A stretch of 64,000 nt of DNA from Candidatus Jettenia sp. (lineage in GTDB: Bacteria; Planctomycetota; Brocadiia; Brocadiales; Brocadiaceae). Every line of letters starts with the position of its first letter. Position 1 is the stretch's first letter. This document shows, in pieces, positions 27,352 to 35,546 of the stretch. The translations under genes and the position numbers were made by a program. Under the pieces are notes generated by a model, which saw nothing but the letters and a program-made list of their open reading frames with translations, was not told where the DNA came from and made no database searches. The DNA is taken from contig CP091278.1 in NCBI GenBank assembly GCA_021650895.1, positions 897,659 to 961,658 of the forward strand. The letters run 5' to 3'.

Positions 27352-29277
27352 ATGGAACAATCCACGAATGCCCTCCATACAGAACATATAATCATTGGCA
27401 CTGCAGGACATATCGATCACGGGAAAACATCCCTGGTTAAGGCGTTGACGGGTATTGATGCTGACAGATTACCTGAAGAAAAACAGCGTGGGCTAACCAT
27501 AGACATAGGCTTTGCTTATCTGGATCTCAATTCAGATTACAGAATTAGCATTGTAGATGTACCCGGACATGAGCGTTTCGTTAAAAATATGCTGGCAGGT
27601 GCAACAAGCATCAATCTTGTGTTATTTGTCATTGCAGCCGATGATGGCGTTATGCCACAAACAGTTGAACATCTTGAGATTATAAACCTTCTAGGCATTC
27701 AACACGGGATTGTTGTAGTAACGAAAAAAGATCTTGTGACAGATGAATGGCTAGAGGTAGTACAGGATGACATCAAAAGAATTTTGACTGGCACCACTTT
27801 AGAGCATGCCCCTATTCTGCCCGTCTCCACAATTACTGGTGAAGGGATAGAATCCTGTAAGGCAATGATAAAAAAACTCATTACTCAGGTAAAGGTCCGT
27901 GGGAGTAATCGTGTATTTCGATTGCCAATCGATAGGTCTTTCACTATCTCAGGATATGGATGTGTTGTCACCGGCCCTATCCTTGGCGGTCAAATCTCTG
28001 TAGATAACGAAGTAGAAATATTACCTCTTAAAAAGACCTTGCGGGTAAGGGGAATCGAGGTAACGGGAGAGCAAGTCCATACCGCCTTTGCAGGGCAACG
28101 GGCAGCAATCAATCTCACCGGTATTAAATCGAGTGAGGTAAAGCGTGGTTATGAACTTTCTATTCCAGGATACCTGGAACCTACAAACCTCATCGATGTT
28201 ACACTGAAATTGGTTAAGAGTATAAAAAATCCCTTAAAAAACAGGACTCGCATACGGTTTCATATTAATACTTCAGAAGTAATGGGCCGTGTTATATTAC
28301 TCGATAGAGATATCTTGAAACCGGGTGAAGAATCATGTATACAAATCTTTTTGGAAAATCTCATTACTACTGAAAGGAATGATCGATTTATTATCCGGTC
28401 ATATTCACCTGCTTACACAATTGGTGGAGGCGTGGTTTTAAGATCAAATACAACCCGGCTAAAACGTTTTAAAGAAGAAACACTAAAAATCCTAAAAACT
28501 TTAGCAAGTGGAAATCTTGCCGATATTGTAGAGCAAATCTACTCGAATAATAGTCACGCTGTCCTTACATCTGATGATATCTCCAGACAGGCCAATATTC
28601 ATCCTTCAATTGCTGCTGATATTACAGCAGAATTGGTAAAAAAGGGCTCCCTTTTAAAATTTGATATCGATAGCAAAGGTGTTGTTTTTCATCGTAACAC
28701 CATTGCTGCTTTACGGGAAGAGATTCTACACATACTCAGAACATTTCATAAAGAAAACCCATTGAAAGCAGGTATTGAAGAAACGTATCTCAAAACACTT
28801 CTCCGGAAAGATACTCATCCCCTATCTATCGCTGCGTCACTCTCTACGTTAAAAAGGGAAAAAACCATCAAGGTAATTGATGGTAAATTATCACTCAAGG
28901 ATTTTGAGATCGAACTATCAGCACAGGATAAAAGTAAGGCAAACAAGATCGAAGAGTTTTTTCTTCATGCGGGATTCACACCTCCTTCAATAGAGGAGGT
29001 GTATACAAAATTTGGCACCTCTAGTAAGTCTACCATTTCATTGCTTGTAGAACAAAAAAAAATCATTGCACTGGAAAATGATCTGTATTTTCATACAACA
29101 ACACTTGATACATTGAAAGGGATTATTAAGGAATATATCAAGAAACACGGTTCTATCAACGTGGCACAATTCAGGGATTTAACCAAAACTTCTCGTAAAT
29201 TTGCAATTCCTTTAATGGAATATTTCGATGCCATTCGTTTTACCAGACGAACCGGAGATGTACGGATATTACTTTAA
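27352..29277 (+). CDS. selB: Selenocysteine-specific elongation factor SelB
   Basis: 641-residue EF-Tu-like GTPase delivering Sec-tRNA(Sec) to UGA codons with a SECIS element. G1 GHIDHGKT (19-26), the effector loop [16 protein letters not shown]3 [15 protein letters not shown] (from 69) and G4 TKKD (124-127) are all present. Domains II and III follow ([31 protein letters not shown]). The C-terminal half holds the winged-helix domains that bind SECIS RNA ([41 protein letters not shown]). Standard SelB length. With selA it shows that the organism makes selenoproteins, although none was found in this window. Confidence 0.97.
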   Translation: MEQSTNALHTEHIIIGTAGHIDHGKTSLVKALTGIDADRLPEEKQRGLTIDIGFAYLDLNSDYRISIVDVPGHERFVKNMLAGATSINLVLFVIAADDGVMPQTVEHLEIINLLGIQHGIVVVTKKDLVTDEWLEVVQDDIKRILTGTTLEHAPILPVSTITGEGIESCKAMIKKLITQVKVRGSNRVFRLPIDRSFTISGYGCVVTGPILGGQISVDNEVEILPLKKTLRVRGIEVTGEQVHTAFAGQRAAINLTGIKSSEVKRGYELSIPGYLEPTNLIDVTLKLVKSIKNPLKNRTRIRFHINTSEVMGRVILLDRDILKPGEESCIQIFLENLITTERNDRFIIRSYSPAYTIGGGVVLRSNTTRLKRFKEETLKILKTLASGNLADIVEQIYSNNSHAVLTSDDISRQANIHPSIAADITAELVKKGSLLKFDIDSKGVVFHRNTIAALREEILHILRTFHKENPLKAGIEETYLKTLLRKDTHPLSIAASLSTLKREKTIKVIDGKLSLKDFEIELSAQDKSKANKIEEFFLHAGFTPPSIEEVYTKFGTSSKSTISLLVEQKKIIALENDLYFHTTTLDTLKGIIKEYIKKHGSINVAQFRDLTKTSRKFAIPLMEYFDAIRFTRRTGDVRILL

Positions 29278-29301
29278 GGCTTTAAATTAAGTTGAGGAAA
29301 T

Positions 29302-29835
29302 ATGGACAAGGAAAAATTATTTGCGATTTATGATGAAATTTATGCAACAAATTTTGGCTTCATGCCGTGTATAGAAAAGTGTGACGGACGGTGTGAACAA
29401 AAACCGTTATCCGTACTATTGCCTTATGAGGACGAATTTATTTTTAAACGGAGTGGTAAACATATATGCAACGAAAGGCTTACATTACCAGGAGGAACTC
29501 TCGAAATTATCGGAAGTACCTGTAATTTTACCGATGGTGTGCAGTGCTTCATCCACGAACATCGCCCTATTGCCTGCCGGCTGTATCCGTTCTATCCTAA
29601 TTTAACACCTGAAGGCACATTGGAACTACTCATCGATGAGACTTGTCCACTTACCGATTCATTAATTAAAGATGAGATGTATATATCTCATATCAAATCG
29701 GCATTAGATAAGCTTATACCACTCATTGATAAGAATTATTGGGAAATGCTGGGACATATACCGCCAGATCTCTGGGATAAGACCTGTAAGGAAAAGTACA
29801 TATGTACATTACCAAAAGGAGTAAAAAAAAGCTAA
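29302..29835 (+). CDS. YkgJ-family Cys-cluster protein
   Basis: 177 residues. The Cys pattern is that of YkgJ proteins, thought to hold zinc or iron: CIEKCDGRCEQ near the N-terminus and CFIHEHRPIACRLYPFYPN near residue 92, which contains the family hallmark RPxxCRLYPF. It follows selB by 24 bases on the same strand, so it is likely co-transcribed with it, but a role in selenium metabolism is not known. The spacing of the Cys is slightly unusual for the family, with CDGRC in place of the CxxCC triplet. Confidence 0.75.
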   Translation: MDKEKLFAIYDEIYATNFGFMPCIEKCDGRCEQKPLSVLLPYEDEFIFKRSGKHICNERLTLPGGTLEIIGSTCNFTDGVQCFIHEHRPIACRLYPFYPNLTPEGTLELLIDETCPLTDSLIKDEMYISHIKSALDKLIPLIDKNYWEMLGHIPPDLWDKTCKEKYICTLPKGVKKS

Positions 29836-29855
29836 GCAAACCCTGTGCGATATGA

Positions 29856-31121
29856 TTACACCAGAAAATGAGAACTCGTGTTGTAATCATGAAGTGCATT
29901 ATAGCAAATAACACCAGCAACCATGGTGAATATATTCTTTGAGGAAACATCAAAGAGTTGGTTATACATATTTCCAGTATGAAAATCGGGTAACTTGATA
30001 GCACAGAGGTCTGCCTCAAAACCCTCCTTGATTTGTCCTGTTCTCGACTCCAAGCCTAAGGCCCTTGCACCATGTATCGTAGCCATAGCAAGTAATGTTT
30101 TTGGTAACATGGAGTAATGATGAGAGAGGAATTTCATCTCATCCAGAATGCTTAAAGTATCATTACTGGCCAGACTATCAGTGCCCAGCCCAACATTGAT
30201 CTCCGCATGTAATAATTTTTGTATAGGATAGTCTGTATGACCAAAGAAATGATGACTCCTGGGACAGAAAGCAATACTTGCACCAGAGGACTTAATCACA
30301 GAAATTTCCTCATCGGTAATATAATTACCGTGAATAAGAATGGGATTCATATCCAGAATTCCGGTTTCCCTGAGATAATGAATAGGAGTAAGACCTGGCG
30401 GATGCCAATTATCTGGCAGTGCCCGTAGCTGTCGCAATAAAATGGGAAAGTTACCGGTGCCTTTTAGCAGAAACTCAATTTCGTCCCGCGTCTCTGCTAT
30501 GTGAGTACAAACAGGAATATGCATATCATGAGCAAGTTGAACTATCGTCTGATACAACTCCTTTGAAGCCGAATAAGGTGCGTGGGGAGATAGTCCTATA
30601 TTGAATAAATCATCTGTTATAATCGAAGATAATTCCGATTGAATTTTTTTCACAACGTCCCTTACACGGTCAGGATTCAGGTCAATAACTTCCTTATAAA
30701 CGACCTTGCGTAAAGGGCTCTTTTTTAATACCGAGAAAGAATGTCCCGTGTTCGTGATATCCGCAACCGTTGTTGTACCTGACTCAATACAGAATCTAAT
30801 TCCTTTTTCTATAGAAGAATTATAGTCTTCATCTTTCCACCGTATCCTTGCCCCTATCAGTTGAAAGATCCAATGGGTAAAATTATTGGTGGGTTTAATA
30901 CGATGGTGTAAATTCGTTAAGTCAAGATGGGTATGCACATTTATCAGACCAGGCAGGATAACAGCATTTCCTAAATCAATAATCCTCTCAATTTCAGCAA
31001 CGTTCTTAACCTTATCGAATGTACTAACGTGGTGTATCCTTGTATCTTTTACAGCTACAACACCATGTTCAATACAAGTCTCTGGATCTGTAATAAGGTA
31101 TTTAGCTTTGACAAGTATCAT
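29856..31121 (-). CDS. Amidohydrolase (ATZ/TRZ, SAH/MTA-deaminase-like)
   Basis: 421-residue metal-dependent amidohydrolase. Metal-binding motifs: VHTHLDLTN (the HxH), GLSPHAPYSAS, CTHIAETRDEIEFL and GLGTDSLASNDTL with the final Asp. The arrangement is that of the ATZ/TRZ chlorohydrolase and S-adenosylhomocysteine/methylthioadenosine deaminase group. The exact substrate cannot be named from sequence; a deaminase is the best general guess. It is convergent with the YkgJ gene (20 bases apart). Confidence 0.82.
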   Translation of the reverse strand: MILVKAKYLITDPETCIEHGVVAVKDTRIHHVSTFDKVKNVAEIERIIDLGNAVILPGLINVHTHLDLTNLHHRIKPTNNFTHWIFQLIGARIRWKDEDYNSSIEKGIRFCIESGTTTVADITNTGHSFSVLKKSPLRKVVYKEVIDLNPDRVRDVVKKIQSELSSIITDDLFNIGLSPHAPYSASKELYQTIVQLAHDMHIPVCTHIAETRDEIEFLLKGTGNFPILLRQLRALPDNWHPPGLTPIHYLRETGILDMNPILIHGNYITDEEISVIKSSGASIAFCPRSHHFFGHTDYPIQKLLHAEINVGLGTDSLASNDTLSILDEMKFLSHHYSMLPKTLLAMATIHGARALGLESRTGQIKEGFEADLCAIKLPDFHTGNMYNQLFDVSSKNIFTMVAGVICYNALHDYNTSSHFLV

Positions 31122-31266
31122 GTAAAATTAACGAGAATGAACTTTTTTACAATCCTCAATTATAAAAATTACAAATATTATATTTAGGCTAACTATAAAA
31201 AAGCAAATTAATTGTAAGGAAAAACACTATGGATACTCTTTATATTCTGCTTAAAGAAAGAAATCG

Positions 31267-31323
31267 TTATAATCCATCGAATAGGTCCCTTGTTTTAACC
31301 TCTGGTTTAAAATTTGTGTAAGT
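31267..31323 (-). pseudogene. Relic C-terminus of an adenine methylase
   Basis: On the minus strand this encodes TYTNFKPEVKTRDLFDGL then stop. It matches the end of the element's adenine methylase (LYTNFKPKLRTRSLFNEL at 33364-33420), 11 of 17 aligned residues identical. It lies outside the left direct repeat, so it appears to be left from an earlier related element. Confidence 0.6.
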
Positions 31324-31343
31324 ATTTATTCGTTCAACATAAG

Positions 31344-31469
31344 TAAACACAAACAAGAATTAAATTCCCTTGAAAGCCCTGTGATTGCTGATAGAATAAG
31401 AGAACTTCAATAAACATCAAAATACTTAAAAAGAGATAAAAGAGGCTATTATGTTACATGGTATAATAT
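31344..31469. repeat. Left copy of the 126-bp direct repeat (attL candidate)
   Basis: This copy matches 39610-39735 with only four mismatches over 126 bases. It contains the upstream region, AGAGG ribosome-binding site and first six codons of the HAD phosphatase gene (ATG at 31451), after which the reading frame runs to a stop after 21 codons. It is therefore a truncated duplicate of the target gene's 5' end. Confidence 0.85.
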
Positions 31470-31534
31470 GCAGCATTTCCATAAGTCACATAATAGTAAC
31501 AACATATATCACATAGCATTTCCTCATGTCGTAC

Positions 31535-32704
31535 TTACGCAGTACCGTTTTGAGCAACTAAGGGTAATATCTTCTCTTTACTCATGTCTAAGATATGATC
31601 TGTCATTCGTTCAATCGCATTCCTTTTTGTATCCAATTGCTTATGGCTATATCTCATGGTCATACTAACATCTGAATGACCTAATAACTCTTTGGTGGTA
31701 ACAATGTCTGATCCTGTATCGCTGGATATTGAGGCAAAGCAATGTCTCAGGCTATGGAATGAGAAGTTATTGATTCCGATATCTTTAAATAGTGCGCTGA
31801 AATGCTGGCTATAGTTCGTTACGATTGCCCTTGTTATAGTTCTATCCTCAAAGATGGTACTATTACATTGGCTTTCTTTATAACTCTGGAATTCCCCTAC
31901 CAGAAAGCTTGATAGTGGAATTGCCACAAGCTTGCCTGTCTTACTCTGGACGAAGGTAATTAAGCTTTTAGCAAAATCAATATCCTGCCACCTGAGACGT
32001 AAGACCTCACCTAGACGCATGCCAGTAAATAAACTGGACAACACCATTAGGCGATCTTTACCTGTTAGCCTATCAAAGACCAAGCCAACTTCTGACTCCG
32101 ACAATATCCTATCTCTTTGCTGTGTGATCTTAAATCTCTTTACCTCTTTGCATGGATTCTTATCTATAAGCCCTGCCTTGATAGCTGTATTAAAGATATG
32201 CGTAAGGATAATAACGTCCAGATTGATGCTAGATTCTTTAACACCATCTATCTTTTTACGGTCAATCCTATACTTTTCAATGATAAAGGGTGTTATCTTA
32301 TCAAGCCTAAGTTCTCCGATATGCCGAATAATAGCATTTACTGACGTTCGTTTTGATACCAATGTGTTTTCTTTAGCCGTCTTGTGTAACTCCAGATAGG
32401 TCTTAGAGTATTCTACTAAGGTAGGAATGGCTTTCTTCTTAGGCAAGTTTAGTTGTCCTCTCTCACGGTCTGAAATGAATAAAGTAAGCCGCTTTTCTGC
32501 ATCCGTCTTATTCCGTATATCCTTGAAGGTAAGAGACTGCCATTCCTTGTTATCGTCAAAGAACTCAATACACCATACGCCACAGGTCTTGTATTCACCG
32601 TTAGACCTCTTTGGCCGATCACCTGGACAATAGCTCTTGCCTGGCCTACCATTGCATGGGATAGCCTTACATTGCTGGAAATATTTCCGATACCTTACCG
32701 CCAC
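31535..32704 (-). CDS. Tyrosine recombinase (integrase)
   Basis: 389-residue phage-type integrase. The catalytic residues are visible: Arg in MRLGEVLRLRWQD, HSLRH (317-321), LLGH with His at 343 and Tyr at about 352 in TMRYSH. An N-terminal Cys-containing region (CNGRPGKSYC, KTCGVWC) resembles a small zinc or DNA-contact domain, then a core-binding domain (about 90-180). It lies 65 bases inside the left direct repeat, the usual position for an integrase next to its attachment site. The protein is complete and probably active, supporting a recent insertion. Confidence 0.95.
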   Translation of the reverse strand: MAVRYRKYFQQCKAIPCNGRPGKSYCPGDRPKRSNGEYKTCGVWCIEFFDDNKEWQSLTFKDIRNKTDAEKRLTLFISDRERGQLNLPKKKAIPTLVEYSKTYLELHKTAKENTLVSKRTSVNAIIRHIGELRLDKITPFIIEKYRIDRKKIDGVKESSINLDVIILTHIFNTAIKAGLIDKNPCKEVKRFKITQQRDRILSESEVGLVFDRLTGKDRLMVLSSLFTGMRLGEVLRLRWQDIDFAKSLITFVQSKTGKLVAIPLSSFLVGEFQSYKESQCNSTIFEDRTITRAIVTNYSQHFSALFKDIGINNFSFHSLRHCFASISSDTGSDIVTTKELLGHSDVSMTMRYSHKQLDTKRNAIERMTDHILDMSKEKILPLVAQNGTA

Positions 32705-32840
32705 AATTACCCCCTTTTCTAAAACACAAAAGGCAACAAACCAAGAAGTGGGACAGCACCTCTAGCCGTTGCCTCTTTGTCGCTTGAGTATTACCCCAAG
32801 CATATCTTATTAGCGTCTGTCCACGCCCTTGATTTATTGG

Positions 32841-32852
32841 TAGTACGTACTA
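32841..32852. promoter_or_regulatory. Perfect 12-bp palindrome TAGTACGTACTA
   Basis: A perfect palindrome between the divergent integrase and DUF1640 genes, about 75-85 bases upstream of the predicted -35 of the latter. A small operator is the simplest reading; no regulator is identified. Confidence 0.35.
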
Positions 32853-32926
32853 TCGTACTTTTCGTAATGATTCAAGGATATTCTTGATTTATTCTTATCT
32901 CTCTTTACCTATTACGCTTTATTGTT

Positions 32927-32955
32927 TTGACGTATGTAAGGGTATTTGATAAGAT
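32927..32955 (+). promoter_or_regulatory. Predicted promoter of the DUF1640 gene
   Basis: TTGACG and TAAGAT are separated by 17 bases. The expected start of transcription falls at or next to the A of the ATG at 32962, and there is no Shine-Dalgarno sequence, so a leaderless mRNA is possible. Confidence 0.45.
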
Positions 32956-32961
32956 ATTCTC

Positions 32962-33297
32962 ATGCCTATAACGAAAGAACTAGAAAACATCCGTAAATTT
33001 GAATCTGTTGGCTTTACTCATGAGCAAGCCGAAATCCTGGCTGAAGCCCTTGAGCAATCCCACATTGACGGACAGCAAAGCCTAAAGGATTTCATTACCA
33101 CCCAATTCAAAGAGATTGATGTTAAGTTTAAAAACCTTCATAGCGAACTTGACAACAAATTTAAAGATGTCCGTAATGAAATTAACAGCCTGGAACTCCG
33201 TATTAAAGCATCTCATACCGATTTACTCATGAAGACATTCGGCATTGTTGTTGGATGTACCAGCATTGCTATTGCCATATCAAAGGTATGGGATTAG
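32962..33297 (+). CDS. DUF1640/CCDC90-like coiled-coil protein
   Basis: 111 residues: an N-terminal FESVGFTHEQAEILAEALEQ block typical of DUF1640 (CCDC90/mitochondrial MCUR1-like) proteins, a long coiled coil (about 45-90, FKEIDVKFKNLHSELDNKF), and a C-terminal transmembrane helix (TFGIVVGCTSIAIAISKVW). Predicted inner-membrane protein; its function in bacteria is unknown. It is the only plus-strand gene in the element, with its own probable promoter. A chromosomal cargo gene or a membrane-associated defence or stability factor are both possible. Confidence 0.75.
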   Translation: MPITKELENIRKFESVGFTHEQAEILAEALEQSHIDGQQSLKDFITTQFKEIDVKFKNLHSELDNKFKDVRNEINSLELRIKASHTDLLMKTFGIVVGCTSIAIAISKVWD

Positions 33298-33363
33298 CAT
33301 GACCAATACAGACCAAAGCACACTAGCCGCACAAGCTCCAAAGAAACATACCATATAACGAAA

Positions 33364-34406
33364 TCATTGTAATTCATTGAATAGACTCCTTGTTCTAAGT
33401 TTAGGCTTAAAGTTTGTGTACAATACTTCTATAGTTCCTGGCTTCTCTTCTCCTGCATCTGCCTTGTGGCTGCCTTTGAAGCTTTCATACTCATGCCTTT
33501 GCCAGCCTTTGTATAGCTCGCCATATAAGCCATTCTGGTAATGCGTGACCATAACATGACCCTTTACTTCGCAAGGTCTTGGTGGTCATCTAGTGCAAAG
33601 TTTTTCTTACTATAATACCCTTCTGCATCCAAATATGGGGGATCAATGAAGAATAACGTATCTGGACTATCATACCTCTGGATACATTCCCGATAATCAA
33701 GGCATTCAATCGTTACCCCCTGCAATCTCCTGGCAACATCATGAAAGCTATCGATACTATTGTAGTAACTCTGTGCGGGATTACGGCCAGTGACAGAAGG
33801 TAATGCAAAGCCACCCGACTGCATATCACCACCGAAGCAAGTCCGATTGAGGTAATACCATTCTGCCGCTCTTTGAATATCGGCCAACTGTGTAATTTGT
33901 GAATCAACTGTGTAATTTGCTGTGTAATTTGTTTTTCTTATTACGCTCACTGTTTTATTACTTACTCCCAGTTCTCTTGCAATCTGTCTATCGGATAGTT
34001 CAGGGCATTCCTTTAGCATGGACACTATCTTTTGATACTTCTGGCCTTTCCCTCTTCCTTTTTTAACTGATATGTTAACTGTTGCCACGTCTGTTGTCAC
34101 ATCTTGGCCTCGCATCTTATCCCGCATCTCCTGCCACAACTGCCGTGAGTATGGCATGTGCTGGAGCACCTCAACTAACTTCCCCCGTTTCTCCGGATGC
34201 TGGAGCACACGGAAAAAGTTAATCAAGTGACCGTCAATATCATTCAAGATCTCGACACGGCTAGGCGTCTTGGTAAAGAGTAAATGTCCCGCATCGCTAA
34301 ACACCTCACAATAAAGTGTATGCTGTGGTATATGCTGAGCTAGCCAGTCCTTTAAGAAATACTTTCCACCTATGCGATTGATTGGCGATTTAAGATTTAT
34401 GCTCAT
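33364..34406 (-). pseudogene. D12-class DNA adenine methylase with inserted HTH, frameshifted
   Basis: The N-terminal segment (34406-33564) begins INRIGGKYFLKDWLAQHIP, the start of D12-class N6-adenine methylases. Motif I, usually EVFGGxGxxL, is here EVFSDAGHLL, so a SAM-contact Gly is lost. A resolvase-like HTH is inserted near residues 125-160 (ELSDRQIARELGVSNKTVSV). The catalytic motif FFIDPPYLD is intact (DPPY about 255-258). After residue DDHQDLAK the frame ends in TAA; the remainder, MVTHYQNGLYGELYKGWQ to YTNFKPKLRTRSLFNELQ, continues in another frame to 33364. Joining the two needs one inserted base, or about ten if the family spacing is respected. The start is placed at ATG 34406 by homology. 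Probably inactive. Confidence 0.8.
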
Positions 34407-34534
34407 ATTTTTTATTCCTATTCTCCTGTCTTCAAATGACATCCGCCAGGTGGATGTCACATGTTGATAATGTCAAAGGATACGAATTCAATTCTCCCCC
34501 TTACAAAGAATAGCAAACGGATACTACTCCCGAT

Positions 34535-34606
34535 GGTGTCGGTTAAAGCTACGTCATCACGATGCCCTCGCCAATAGCCAGGTCAAAGGGTGTCGTTTAA
34601 AGCTAC
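34535..34606. repeat. 18-bp direct repeat with 54-bp period
   Basis: GGTGTCGGTTAAAGCTAC at 34535-34552 and GGTGTCGTTTAAAGCTAC at 34589-34606, one mismatch, just beyond the 3' end of the excisionase-like gene. They could be recombination-accessory or regulator sites for the element. Confidence 0.45.
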
Positions 34607-34611
34607 ACCCT

Positions 34612-34815
34612 TTAATCCTGCCCACAGGGTCTCACCTTCATGCTTTCCATGTGTGCAATCAGGTCACCCCGCTTAAACTTCAACAATTTGCCTAGCTTGT
34701 AATGCGGTATAGTCCTGCGCATTGTCCATGAATAAATGGTATCGGGTGATACGCCTAAGAATGTTGCAGCCTCTCTTACGTTGAGATATTCGCTATCGTT
34801 CTTTACTATTTCCAT
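34612..34815 (-). CDS. Excisionase/AlpA-like HTH protein
   Basis: 67 residues with a single MerR-type winged helix: YLNVREAATFLGVSPDTIYSW and IPHYKLGKLLKFKRGDLIAH. This is the helix_turn_helix_17 pattern of element excisionases and AlpA-type regulators that direct or activate excision. Located between the methylase and the unknown 132-residue gene on the minus strand. It is the natural partner of the integrase, although not adjacent to it. Confidence 0.8.
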   Translation of the reverse strand: MEIVKNDSEYLNVREAATFLGVSPDTIYSWTMRRTIPHYKLGKLLKFKRGDLIAHMESMKVRPCGQD

Positions 34816-34933
34816 TGTTGTGTTCTCCTAAAAAGAATTGTTTTATTTACCTACCCTATTGCCTAATTTTGCGGCTATAAACACAGGCTTGAATCACGCT
34901 CAGAAGCCTATAGGCTGTAGAGATTTACACCCC

Positions 34934-35332
34934 CTATAGCCGAACTGAAGGCATTGCCAGGGGGTTAATACTATCAAGATAATCAGGGTGTGTATATTTT
35001 TCGATTAAATCGCACCTGCCTAACTCTTTCAAAGTGGCGCATATAGATTGGCCGCCAGGCTTCCAGTAATGATATTTCGGATCACTATTAAAAGGAATCA
35101 CCAGAACACCAAAATTAGTAATGTAAGGCTTCACTTGGTCAGGCTCGCAATTCTCACCCATGATAGCCATTCGTTCGGCTAATTCGTATGGTATGGCCTG
35201 CAGCTCGATCTTGCCCGCCTCGATTAACTTTTGTGCTATCTTCTCTGGAAGCTTAACTGTTTGATCTTTTTTTAATTCCAGATCACCGCTTACCGTTTTT
35301 ATCAATACATCGTTAATTACCCGATAGGTCAT
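34934..35332 (-). CDS. Unknown element protein
   Basis: 132 residues, no recognised family and no motif. Contains VKLPEKIAQKLIEAGKIEL (like a short fragment of phage-type DUF domains) and GVLVIPFNSDPKYHYWKPGGQ. It ends SINPLAMPSVRL. It is directly beside the small 35334-35546 frame (1 base apart), suggesting co-transcription with the primase region. Confidence 0.55.
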   Translation of the reverse strand: MTYRVINDVLIKTVSGDLELKKDQTVKLPEKIAQKLIEAGKIELQAIPYELAERMAIMGENCEPDQVKPYITNFGVLVIPFNSDPKYHYWKPGGQSICATLKELGRCDLIEKYTHPDYLDSINPLAMPSVRL

Positions 35333-35333
35333 T

Positions 35334-35546
35334 TTATTGAATCTCCAAAAATTCTAAATCCGCTATACCTGTTAAATCGATAACATCAGTTTGAGTTTTC
35401 GCATCATCCTTTAAGGTGGTATCGGCAGCTATTTTTTCTGGTTCCTGAGGTAAAGATTGTTGTTCCCGCAATCCTTCGTTTTTTTGGGGAAGTGTAAAAT
35501 CTTGGGAACAAGAATACGCCCTAGAGCCGTGCGGGTTTGCGGTCAT
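35334..35546 (-). CDS. Small ORF, possibly the displaced end of the primase/helicase
   Basis: About 70 residues from ATG 35546, in a different frame from the primase/helicase gene and overlapping its end by 26 bases. The sequence (KNEGLREQQSLPQEPEKI, DDAKTQTDVIDLTGIADLEF) is hydrophilic, with coding-like composition. It is either a small gene or a piece of the primase C-terminus displaced by a further indel. Confidence 0.4.
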   Translation of the reverse strand: MTANPHGSRAYSCSQDFTLPQKNEGLREQQSLPQEPEKIAADTTLKDDAKTQTDVIDLTGIADLEFLEIQ

